Origin: Cupriavidus sp. YR651
GTDB lineage: Bacteria > Pseudomonadota > Gammaproteobacteria > Burkholderiales > Burkholderiaceae
Reading direction: 5' to 3'
DNA: 64,000 nt
NCBI RefSeq assembly: GCF_900101625.1
Contig: NZ_FMYZ01000001.1
Coordinates: 186,001 to 250,000 of the forward strand
Shown: in pieces, positions 46,700 through 53,953 of the stretch
Numbering within the stretch: the stretch's first letter is position 1
Layout: every line of letters begins with the position of its first letter
Notes under the pieces: model-generated
Seen by the model: only the letters and a program-made list of their open reading frames with translations
Databases searched by the model: none
What the model was told of the DNA's origin: nothing
Translations under genes and position numbers: made by a program

Positions 46700-48200
46700 C
46701 GTTCATCCCCAGTTGCAAAATGCTTTCCTCGGTCATGTCGCCATGCGCAAGCTCGCCGGCGATGCGGCCTTCGCGCATGACATAGGTGCGGTCGCAGACG
46801 TTGATGATCTCCGGCAGCTCGGAGCTGATCAGCAGCACCGCGGCGCCCTCCTTCACCAGCCCGTCGATCAGCGCGAAGATCTCGGCCTTGGCGCCCACGT
46901 CGATGCCGCGGGTCGGCTCGTCGAAGATGAACAGCCTGGATTCGGCGATCAGCCATTTGCCGATCACGATCTTCTGCTGGTTGCCCCCCGAGAGGAACTG
47001 CGCAAGCTGGTCGCCGCCGGGCGTGGCGATACGCAGGCGGCCGATCTCGCGCGTGGCCAGCGCTTCGGCCTTGCCGCTGCGATACCAGTGGGCCGGGAAG
47101 GCGCGCCGCAGTCCGGCCAGCAGCAGGTTGTCGCGCACGGTGCGGATCAGGGCCAGCCCCTCGGTCTTGCGGCTCTCAGGAATCAGCGCCGCGCCCAGCG
47201 CCCGCGCCTTGTCCGGGCCGCCCTTCATCGGCTTGCCGAAGATGCGGATCTCGCCGTGACGGATCGGGTCCGCACCGAACACGGCCCGGGCGACCTCGCT
47301 GCGGCCCGAACCCACCAGGCCCGCCAGGCCGACGATCTCGCCGGCGCGCACCTGCAGGCTGATGTCCTCGATGCCGTTGTCGGCGCTGACGCCGCGCATC
47401 TCCAGCGCCAGGTCGCCGGTGGGCCCGCCGCGCTCGCGGCTGTAGCTCATATCGACCTTGCGGCCCACCATGCGGGCCACCAGTTCGTCGGGGGTGGCAT
47501 CGCCCGGCAGGTAGCTGCCGACCTTGCGGCCGTCGCGCATCACGGTGATGCGGTCCCCCAGGGCGAACACCTCGGCCATGCGGTGCGAGATGTAGATCAT
47601 CGACACGCCTTCGGCCTTGAGCTTGCCGATCACCGAAAACAGCTTCTCGGTCTCGCGGTCGGACAGCGCCGCCGTCGGTTCGTCCAGCACCAGGATGCGC
47701 GCATCCTGCGACAGCGCCTTGGCGATCTCGACCATCTGCTGCTGGGCCACGCCCAGGCGGTGCACGGGCGTACGCGTGCTCAGGTCCATGCCGAGGATAT
47801 CGAGCAGGCGGCGGGCCTCGGCATGCATCCTGGCGTGATCGACCGAGCCCGGCACGCGTCCGCGCGGCTCGCGCCCCAGGAAGATGTTCTGCGCGATGTC
47901 CAGGTACGGCACCAGCGAGAACTCCTGGAAGATCACGGCGATGCCGAGTCTCATGGTGTCGGCCGGGCGGGTGACGGCAACGCGCTGCCCGTTGTGATAG
48001 AACTCGCCGGCATCGGCCACGTACACGCCGCACAGCACTTTCATCAGCGACGACTTGCCCGCGCCGTTCTCGCCGAGCAGCATGTGCACTTCGCCGGGGT
48101 AGATCGCGAAGGACACGTCGTCGAGCGCCTTGACGCCCGGAAAGCCCTTGCAGATGCCGCGCATCTCGAACAGCGGTGTCATGTCGGTGATCGCGTTCAT
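46692..48200 (-). CDS. Sugar-type ABC transporter ATP-binding protein (two ATPase domains)
   Basis: A 502-residue tandem ATPase. Domain 1 (about 1-245) has Walker A GENGAGKSS and Walker B ILVLDEPTAALSD. Domain 2 (about 255-500) has the altered Walker A typical of this subfamily (GLVGSGRSEVARA), signature FLSGGNQQK and FIFDEPTRGIDVG. AGGAGAGACC precedes the start. It couples to the two permeases that follow. Confidence 0.92.
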   Translation of the reverse strand: MNAITDMTPLFEMRGICKGFPGVKALDDVSFAIYPGEVHMLLGENGAGKSSLMKVLCGVYVADAGEFYHNGQRVAVTRPADTMRLGIAVIFQEFSLVPYLDIAQNIFLGREPRGRVPGSVDHARMHAEARRLLDILGMDLSTRTPVHRLGVAQQQMVEIAKALSQDARILVLDEPTAALSDRETEKLFSVIGKLKAEGVSMIYISHRMAEVFALGDRITVMRDGRKVGSYLPGDATPDELVARMVGRKVDMSYSRERGGPTGDLALEMRGVSADNGIEDISLQVRAGEIVGLAGLVGSGRSEVARAVFGADPIRHGEIRIFGKPMKGGPDKARALGAALIPESRKTEGLALIRTVRDNLLLAGLRRAFPAHWYRSGKAEALATREIGRLRIATPGGDQLAQFLSGGNQQKIVIGKWLIAESRLFIFDEPTRGIDVGAKAEIFALIDGLVKEGAAVLLISSELPEIINVCDRTYVMREGRIAGELAHGDMTEESILQLGMNDA

Positions 48201-48209
48201 GGTCTCTCC

Positions 48210-49562
48210 TTATGCGTGGGCGGGCGTGTGGGCGTGCTTGTGAAGCAGGCGCTCGCCGGAGGCGCGCAGCGTCTCCAGCTTCGCCGGCAGCCCGTCGACC
48301 AGCAGGCGGCCGCCGCGCTTGCGAGCCACGCCGGCCACGAACACGCTGTCGATATTGGCCAGGCTGGCCTGCATTACGACGGCGCTGACCGGGTCGTGCA
48401 GCGGCATCATGTTGAGCCGGCGCGCGTCGATCAGCACCAGGTCGGCCTGCTTGCCTGCGGCCAGCGAGCCGATGCGGTCGGCCAGGCCGAGCATGCGCGC
48501 GCCGGCCATCGTGATCCATTCCAGCGCATCGCGACAGCTCACCTCATGCCGGGCGGCGATCTCGCCGTGCTGCGCGCGGTACGCGGCATGATCGAGCGCA
48601 CGCTGGATGCCCAGCGCGATGCGCGCCGCCACGAACATCTCGCCGGACAGGCCGGATTCCAGGTCGACGCCGAGCGAGGGTGCCGCGCCCAGTCGACGCA
48701 GCCGGCCCGTGATGGGAAAGCCGTGGCCCTGCGTCAGCTCGTTCTCCGGTGTCACCGAAAAGCTCATGCCCGCATCGACAAAGCGCGCCAGTTGCGCATC
48801 GCTCAGGTTGTTGCCGTGCACGATATTGATGTGCGGGCCGAGCAGGCCAGCGGCTTCGAGCCGCTCCCAGCCATTGGGCGTACGCGCGGCGCCACCGCCC
48901 TGGTGCATGCTGGCCAGCAGGCCGAACTCGCGCGCCAGCGAGAAGTCGTGCAGCGCCACGTCCATCGTCGAATAGTGCGGGCCGAGAATCGCCAGACCCA
49001 GGCTCACAAGGCTGGAACCCTGCAAGCGCCGGGCGAGACGTTCGACTTCGCGCCTCGGATGCGGGGTTTCCCAGAACGGGGCCACGCCGGGCTTTGGGTC
49101 CGGCTTGGGCGAGCCGTGCAGGAAGGCGGCGCGGATGCCGGAATGCTCCAGCGCGTCGAGCGCGGCATCGCTATGGGCAGGCGTGGGATTGTTATGGCAC
49201 CAGTCCACCAGCGTGGTGGTGCCGCAGTCGAGTTGGTTCCACGCGCCGACCTCGGTGGCGATGTGGATGTCTTCGGGCGTGAAGCGCGTAGCCAGGCCCG
49301 CATGCATCTGCCGGAAGTATTCCGTCAGCGTCCACCCGGCTGCCACGCCGCGCAGCGCGGTCTGCCAGGTGTGCATGTGGGCATTGATGAAACCGGGCGC
49401 CACGATAAAGCCGCGCGCATCGATCTGCTCGGCATCGGGGGCGTCGATATGTGGTGCGATGGCGGCGATACGCTCGCCGTGGATCAGCAGGTCGCCGATG
49501 AACTCGCCGTGAGCCGGCTCCATCGTGACGAGCGTCGCCCCGCGAATCAGGGTACGCGTCAT
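48210..49562 (-). CDS. Amidohydrolase superfamily protein (AtzA/TrzN/SsnA-like clade)
   Basis: A 450-residue metal-dependent hydrolase or deaminase. The HxH motif is INAHMHTWQ, further metal ligands lie in SMHQGG and NIVHGNN, and a late Asp is in SLGVDLESG. This clade contains guanine- and triazine-type deaminases, chlorohydrolases and amidases. AAGGAGA precedes the start at MTRTLIRGATLV. It is the first gene of the minus-strand transporter/dioxygenase cluster, so it probably acts on the imported compound, removing an amino or chloro substituent. Confidence 0.85.
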   Translation of the reverse strand: MTRTLIRGATLVTMEPAHGEFIGDLLIHGERIAAIAPHIDAPDAEQIDARGFIVAPGFINAHMHTWQTALRGVAAGWTLTEYFRQMHAGLATRFTPEDIHIATEVGAWNQLDCGTTTLVDWCHNNPTPAHSDAALDALEHSGIRAAFLHGSPKPDPKPGVAPFWETPHPRREVERLARRLQGSSLVSLGLAILGPHYSTMDVALHDFSLAREFGLLASMHQGGGAARTPNGWERLEAAGLLGPHINIVHGNNLSDAQLARFVDAGMSFSVTPENELTQGHGFPITGRLRRLGAAPSLGVDLESGLSGEMFVAARIALGIQRALDHAAYRAQHGEIAARHEVSCRDALEWITMAGARMLGLADRIGSLAAGKQADLVLIDARRLNMMPLHDPVSAVVMQASLANIDSVFVAGVARKRGGRLLVDGLPAKLETLRASGERLLHKHAHTPAHA

Positions 49563-49699
49563 GCCATTTGTCTCCTTTGGCCCGGCGGCTGGCACGGAGT
49601 CAGCCGCCTTCGCATTCATCGCCTTTCCAGGCGCTTTCGTAGTTTTTGCGTGCCCGGCATCGCTTGCTGCAAACGATTGCCGCGAGAGCACCGAGGCAG

Positions 49700-49751
49700 T
49701 CTATACTCGCCAAAAGCGGAAAAAAACGACGTACAAGGAAATCTTCTTTCC
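49700..49751. promoter_or_regulatory. Divergent promoter/operator of the hydroxyquinol cluster
   Basis: TATACT (49702-49707, plus strand, toward the LysR gene) and TATAGA (49700-49705, minus strand, toward the amidohydrolase) overlap. Next to them are a GCGGAAAA sequence and a dyad GGAAA-TCTTC-TTTCC (49737-49751). The -35 elements are poor on both strands, as expected for regulator-dependent promoters. A similar GGAAA/TTTCC dyad lies before the maleylacetate reductase gene. Confidence 0.5.
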
Positions 49752-49797
49752 ACTGCGCGGGAGAATCCCGCACACCGAAAGGAGGCGGAGACAAGGC

Positions 49798-50712
49798 ATG
49801 GACCGCTGGACCGAAATCGAATTGTTCGTACAAACCGCCGAGCTCGGCAGCATCACCAAGGCCGCCGAAAGCCTGGAGATCTCGAACGCGGCGGCCAGCC
49901 GCTACCTGAGCGCGCTGGAGCAACGGCTCTCCGCGCGGCTGATCGAGCGCAACACGCGCCGGCTGTTCCTGACGCAGGTGGGCGAGGAGTTCTTCAAGCG
50001 CTGCAAGGGAGTGCTGGCGGAGATGAAGGAGGCGGAAGCCGACGTCAGCGCCACCGTGCTGGAGCCCAGCGGCATGCTGACCATCACCGCGTCGCTGTCG
50101 TTCTCGATGAAGCATCTGGCGCCGCTGATGCCCGAGTTCACCGAGCTCTATCCGAAGGTGAGCGTCAATATCCTGACCGCCAACCGCTATTACGACATCA
50201 TGGACAGCGGTATCGACCTGGCGATCCGCACACGCGAGTTCGAGCCGGATTCCAACCTGACCGTGCGACGGCTGGCGGAGACCCGGCGCGTGCTGGCGGC
50301 ATCGCCGCGCTACCTCGATCGCAATGGCACGCCGCGCAGCGTGGAAGACCTCGTCGATCACGAAATGATGATCTACGCGTACGCCAACCGCCCCAATGAG
50401 CTGGCGTTTACGCGCGATGGCGAAAAACGCGTGGTGTCGGTGCGCAGCAAGATGGAGTCAAACGACGGCCAGGTGCTGCGCGCGGCGGCACTCGAAGGCA
50501 TGGGCATCCTGGTGCAGCCCAAATACATCCTCTATGACGACATCGTCGCGGGCCGCCTGATCCCCGTGCTCGATGACTGGGACCTGCCCAGGCTGACCGT
50601 CAATATCGCCTTCCAGAACCGGCATCACTTGCCGGCACGGGTGCGGCTGTTCATCGAGTTCCTGGTCGGCCATTTCCAGCGCATGGACTACGAGCGCAAG
50701 TGGACCTCGTAG
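49798..50712 (+). CDS. LysR family regulator of the hydroxyquinol cluster
   Basis: A 304-residue LysR protein with the winged helix at about 5-62 (FVQTAELGSITKAAESLEISNAAASRYL) and an effector domain from about residue 90. AAAGGAGG lies upstream of the ATG. It stands between the transporter/dioxygenase operon (divergent) and the reductase pair (convergent). It is the best candidate regulator of both, given the related dyads in the two promoter regions. Confidence 0.88.
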   Translation: MDRWTEIELFVQTAELGSITKAAESLEISNAAASRYLSALEQRLSARLIERNTRRLFLTQVGEEFFKRCKGVLAEMKEAEADVSATVLEPSGMLTITASLSFSMKHLAPLMPEFTELYPKVSVNILTANRYYDIMDSGIDLAIRTREFEPDSNLTVRRLAETRRVLAASPRYLDRNGTPRSVEDLVDHEMMIYAYANRPNELAFTRDGEKRVVSVRSKMESNDGQVLRAAALEGMGILVQPKYILYDDIVAGRLIPVLDDWDLPRLTVNIAFQNRHHLPARVRLFIEFLVGHFQRMDYERKWTS

Positions 50713-50724
50713 CCAGCGCGGATG

Positions 50725-50758
50725 GCCCGGCGAAGACCGGACGACGTCCGGTCCGGGC
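50725..50758. terminator. Nested hairpin between convergent genes
   Basis: GCCCGG (50725-50730) pairs with CCGGGC (50753-50758), and an inner CCGGAC/GTCCGG forms a second stem. It lies in the 51-base gap between the LysR gene and the dehydrogenase. There is no long T-run, so termination is likely but not certain. Confidence 0.45.
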
Positions 50759-50763
50759 AATCC

Positions 50764-51636
50764 CTAGGCCGTCCTCACGCCGGCAGCCAGCGCCGCCGAC
50801 TTGATCACCGCTGCGTAGTCGTCGCCAGCCATGCCCTGCGCGGCGGCACCCTGCAGCATCTGGCCGTAGAGGGCCGTCAGGCCCATCGGCACACGCAACT
50901 GCGCGCCCGCGTCCAGGATCAGCCCGACGTCCTTGAGCATCTGGTCCACCGTGAACGTGGGCGTGTAGTCGTGTACGGCCAGCTGCGCGGATTTTGCCTT
51001 GACGATCGGCGACGCCACGGCGCTGGCATTGATCACCTCCCACATGGCCGCCCAGTCCAGACCGCCCTTCTTGCCCAGCGTCAGCGCCTCGGCCAGCATG
51101 CCGCTGGTCAGCGCGATCAGCAGATTCACGACCAGTTTCATCAGGCGCGCTTCCTCCGCCTCGCCAAGATAAAACTGGGCCGGGCCGAGCGCAGCCAGCA
51201 AAGGCCGGACGCGCTCATAGGCGGATTTCGGGCCGGACACCAGTGATGTCAGCTTGGCGGCCTCGGCCATGTGGTTGTTGCCCGATACGGTGACGCGCAG
51301 GTAGCCGATATCGCGCGCCGCCAATGCAGCGGCCGCCTCCGCCGACGCCGTGGGCGAAACCGTGCTGGTGTCGATGTAGAGCGCGCCCGGCCTGGCCGCA
51401 GTGGCCACCTGTGCGGCAACGGCTGCGAAGGCGGCGTCGTGCGGCATGGAACTGAATACGACTTCCGCGTCGGCAACCGCTTCGGCGAGCGACGCCGCCA
51501 CGGAAAGGCCGGCCTGCCGCGCCGCCGCGACTTGTGCGGGCGCCACGTCATGGACGAGGACGTCGTTGCCAGCCGCAGCCAGATGGCGCGCCATCGGCAA
51601 GCCCATCTTGCCGGTTCCGATAAAGCCAATCTTCAT
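50764..51636 (-). CDS. 3-hydroxyisobutyrate dehydrogenase-like NAD(P)-dependent oxidoreductase
   Basis: A 290-residue beta-hydroxyacid dehydrogenase. The NAD(P) motif is GFIGTGKMGLPMARHL and the catalytic Lys is in ARLMKLVVN. The substrate motif normally written as Ser-Gly-Gly reads SGNNHMAEAAKL here, so substrate preference probably differs from the classic enzymes. It follows maleylacetate reductase by 45 bases on the same strand. It could act on a side intermediate of the hydroxyquinol cluster. Confidence 0.85.
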   Translation of the reverse strand: MKIGFIGTGKMGLPMARHLAAAGNDVLVHDVAPAQVAAARQAGLSVAASLAEAVADAEVVFSSMPHDAAFAAVAAQVATAARPGALYIDTSTVSPTASAEAAAALAARDIGYLRVTVSGNNHMAEAAKLTSLVSGPKSAYERVRPLLAALGPAQFYLGEAEEARLMKLVVNLLIALTSGMLAEALTLGKKGGLDWAAMWEVINASAVASPIVKAKSAQLAVHDYTPTFTVDQMLKDVGLILDAGAQLRVPMGLTALYGQMLQGAAAQGMAGDDYAAVIKSAALAAGVRTA

Positions 51637-51681
51637 GGTCTCGCTCCGAATTCTTGTTTGGGTGTCACAGGATGGATGCCC

Positions 51682-52755
51682 TCACGCGGGCCGCACGCCG
51701 TCGTAGGCGGCTTGCAGCAAGGCGCGGATCGGCTCACGCTCGATCGGGCGGGGATTCCAGTAGGGGTTGGCCAGCGCGATGTCGGTGGCGCGGTCGAGGT
51801 CCTCCTCCCGCATGCCGATGTCGCGCAACGCGACGGGTGCGCCATGACGCGCGGCCAGGTCGAACAATGCGGCCGGCGCCGAAACATCCGTCACTCCGAT
51901 GGCCCGCTGAATACGCGCCATCGCCTCGGGTGCCGCGGCGGCGTTGTACGCCATGGCATGGGGTAGCACGATGGTGTGAGTCTCGGCATGGGGCAGATTG
52001 AAGCTGCCGCCCAGCGTATGGCACAGCTTGTGGTGCAGCGCCATGCCGACGTTGCCGAGCACGGTGCCGCACAGCCACGCACCGTAGAGACACTGCGCAC
52101 GCGCGTCCAGATCGGCCGGTTCGCGGAAGACGGCGGGGATGCCGCTGGCCAAAGCCCGGATGCCCTCCTCGGCCATCATCGACATCACCGGGTTGGCTTC
52201 GCGGGCATAGAGGCCTTCAGCCGCATGCGCCACCGCGTTCAGACCGCTGGTCACGCTCAAGCCCACGGGCAGCCCGACCGTCAGCGTCGGATCGTAGATC
52301 ACCGTACGCGGCAGCACGCGCGGGTCGCGGCCCGTGCGTTTCAGGCCGGCCTCCGTGAGTCCATAGATTGGCGTCATCTCCGAGCCTGCGTAGCTGGTGG
52401 GAATCGCCACGATCGGCATGCCGGTTTCCAGCGCGATGGCCTTGCCCAGGCCGGTGGTCGAGCCCCCGCCGATGGCCACGGCGCAGTCGGCGCCGGCAGC
52501 GCGCGCACGGGCCACCGCCTCGCGCGCACTCTCGACCGGCACATGCATGACGGCGCCGGCAAAGATGCCTGCCGACCGGGACCCCAGCAGGTCAGCAATG
52601 CGCTGCGCTTCCGCCACCTGGTTGGGGGTGCAAAGCACCAGCGCCCGCGCGGCGCCGAGCCGTTCAACCTCCTCTGCAACCCGCGCCGACGCGCCCGCAC
52701 CGAACACGACGCGAGCCGCATTCGCCTCATAGATGAATGGCTGTGACGTTTGCAT
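51682..52755 (-). CDS. Maleylacetate reductase
   Basis: A 357-residue iron-containing alcohol dehydrogenase-like enzyme reducing maleylacetate to 3-oxoadipate. Family motifs are AIGGGSTTGLGKAIAL, PTSYAGSEMTPIYG and the HHKLCHTLGG segment near the active site. Length and motifs match MacA/TftE-type enzymes. AAAGGAG precedes the start. It supplies the step after hydroxyquinol 1,2-dioxygenase, though it lies in a separate transcript. Confidence 0.93.
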   Translation of the reverse strand: MQTSQPFIYEANAARVVFGAGASARVAEEVERLGAARALVLCTPNQVAEAQRIADLLGSRSAGIFAGAVMHVPVESAREAVARARAAGADCAVAIGGGSTTGLGKAIALETGMPIVAIPTSYAGSEMTPIYGLTEAGLKRTGRDPRVLPRTVIYDPTLTVGLPVGLSVTSGLNAVAHAAEGLYAREANPVMSMMAEEGIRALASGIPAVFREPADLDARAQCLYGAWLCGTVLGNVGMALHHKLCHTLGGSFNLPHAETHTIVLPHAMAYNAAAAPEAMARIQRAIGVTDVSAPAALFDLAARHGAPVALRDIGMREEDLDRATDIALANPYWNPRPIEREPIRALLQAAYDGVRPA

Positions 52756-52797
52756 GGTCTCCTTTGTGGCATGCGAATACGAATGGCTGAACGCTAT

Positions 52798-52820
52798 ATT
52801 TCCGCGCGCCGAAAGGAAAT
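52798..52820. promoter_or_regulatory. Operator ATTTCC-N11-GGAAAT before maleylacetate reductase
   Basis: A perfect six-base dyad with an 11-base centre, 43-65 bases upstream of the gene start. T-N11-A geometry fits a LysR site. The same half-sites recur at 49737-49751 before the LysR gene and the amidohydrolase, and GCGGAAAA also occurs at both places. Confidence 0.5.
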
Positions 52821-53172
52821 AGCCCCTGCGGAAAACACTCTTTAGGCTGGTGGAAAAATGCGGGAGATTCGCTGTGCGGGAAATTCGCTGATCAGGCTCG
52901 CACTGATGACGAAATACGCGTCGGGGCGGACGCGACGCGGTTCTTTAGCGCGCCGCACAAACCGCGGAGGTCATCGGGGGGATGTCGTTGAGCAGCCGGT
53001 TTTGAGAGGCCGGCAGGATATGGCGACGGCGCCGGACGGCGATACCGTCACGCACATGCGATCGCGATTGCGATCAGGAGCCTTGCAAGTCCGGGAGTTG
53101 GGCTTGAGGTTACGCGGTGCGCGATTTGGATTGGGTAGTAAGTCTGGAAAGCAAACGCGAGGAATTTGAAAC
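52821..53172. other. Intergenic region before the island
   Basis: About 350 bases between the maleylacetate reductase promoter and the hairpin beside the attachment site. A 103-codon plus-strand frame here (52858-53169) is Arg-rich, has no ribosome site and no family resemblance, so I do not call it a gene. A palindromic CGATCGCGATTGCGATC stretch lies near 53060. Confidence 0.35.
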
Positions 53173-53252
53173 GCCCTCCGGATTCTATCGCGACCTCCGC
53201 CGCCGACCTGTTCCGCTGGCCGGCTAGCTCGCGATAGTCCCCGGAAGGGGCG
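53173..53252 (-). terminator. Long hairpin next to the left attachment site, probable original guaA terminator
   Basis: CGCCCTCCGGATTCTATCGCGA (53173-53194) pairs imperfectly with 53229-53252, about 20 of 23 positions, with a 34-base loop; an inner CCCCTTCCGGGG hairpin is possible. It begins four bases outside the 20-bp direct repeat. Before the island inserted, this sequence would have lain directly after the guaA stop codon, so it is probably the displaced guaA terminator. Confidence 0.45.
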
Positions 53253-53256
53253 TCAA

Positions 53257-53276
53257 ATCACTCCCACTCGATCGTC
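53257..53276. repeat. Left attachment site, 20-bp copy of the guaA 3' end
   Basis: A perfect 20-base match to 61220-61239, where it encodes the last residues TIEWE and stop of GuaA. It marks the outer boundary of an integrated element. No guaA sequence continues beyond it. Confidence 0.85.
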
Positions 53277-53332
53277 AACTTGTGCGGCAAACCCGCATGG
53301 TTATTAACTTTGCGGTCGTCGCATTTCTGCCA

Positions 53333-53352
53333 TACCGTCACAGATACCGTCA
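53333..53352 (+). repeat. Two TACCGTCA octamers near the left attachment site
   Basis: TACCGTCA at 53333-53340 and 53345-53352, spaced 12 bases, 57-76 bases inside the left repeat. Related copies lie near the other end of the island (61030-61092). They may be arm-type integrase sites. Confidence 0.4.
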
Positions 53353-53379
53353 AGACAGCGCAGCTATGCTAGCTTTGCA

Positions 53380-53781
53380 ACACTCTCCTTGGCGCGGACC
53401 AGGCCGGCGCAGGGCGCACGGTATTCGTCCCGCACGCGATAGGCGCCAGGTGTCCCGTCAAGGCGCTGCGGCAGTGGCTGGAATTAGCAGGGATTGCTTC
53501 GGGCTGGGTATTCCGCGCCGTGAACCGGCACGATACAGTGGGTAGCGCAGCTCTGTCTGCGCAGTCGGTTGCGTTGATCGTGAAGGCTGCGACAATACGG
53601 CCAGGCGGCAACTCGTCCGCCGTCTCGGGACACAGCTTGCGAGCAAGGATACGTGCCGACGGCAGTCGAAGCCAGATTGCAACCTCACCAGATCAAAGAG
53701 CAAACGGGACACCGCTCGAATACAATGTTGGCTCGCTACATCCGGCCAGTGTCAACGCGGATAATCCCAAGCTTGCTTTGA
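53380..53781 (+). pseudogene. Tyrosine recombinase remnant (C-terminal catalytic part, frameshifted)
   Basis: Frame 1 reads DQAGAGRTVFVPH, then CPVKALRQWLELAG, WVFRAVNRHD and SGHSLRA, which carries the catalytic His-x-x-Arg. After a frameshift near 53653 the next frame gives QPHQIKEQTGHRSNTM and LARYIRPVS, with the GHR box and the catalytic Tyr, to a TGA at 53781. The N-terminal half is missing. It is a XerC/D-like phage or ICE integrase, distinct from the P4-type integrase at the other end. It reads toward the 3' end of the SIR2 gene. Confidence 0.8.
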
Positions 53782-53953
53782 ATGTGCCAAGCGGTGACTT
53801 CCCATCTTTGCCGACGAAATGGTCACGGGACCACAGAAGTGACGTTGATCCTCCGAGTAGTTGCCCTCCATCATGGCGGGATGTGACGGCAGGTCCCACG
53901 CTGGCTGCCATCAGACTGCCGGTCGAAAAGGATCGACCGACCAGTCAGGCCAA

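Noticed and set aside
46212..50399. Open plus-strand frame of 1395 codons opposite the ABC transporter and amidohydrolase genes
   Set aside because: It is antisense to several genes with clear family motifs, has His/Arg/Gln-rich composition and no domain. High GC with strong codon bias in the real genes leaves the opposite frame open.
53043..53050. TACCGTCA copy outside the left attachment repeat
   Set aside because: It lies on the chromosomal side of the boundary. A given octamer is expected about twice by chance in a window of this size, so I do not count it as an integrase site.
52858..53169. 103-codon plus-strand frame before the island
   Set aside because: Arg/Gly-rich, no ribosome site, no recognisable fold; overlaps a likely promoter region.
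53277..53379. Possible duplicated guaA coding sequence beyond the left repeat
   Set aside because: The minus-strand translation next to the repeat (GLPHKLTIEWE) matches GuaA only in the repeat itself; the preceding residues do not align.
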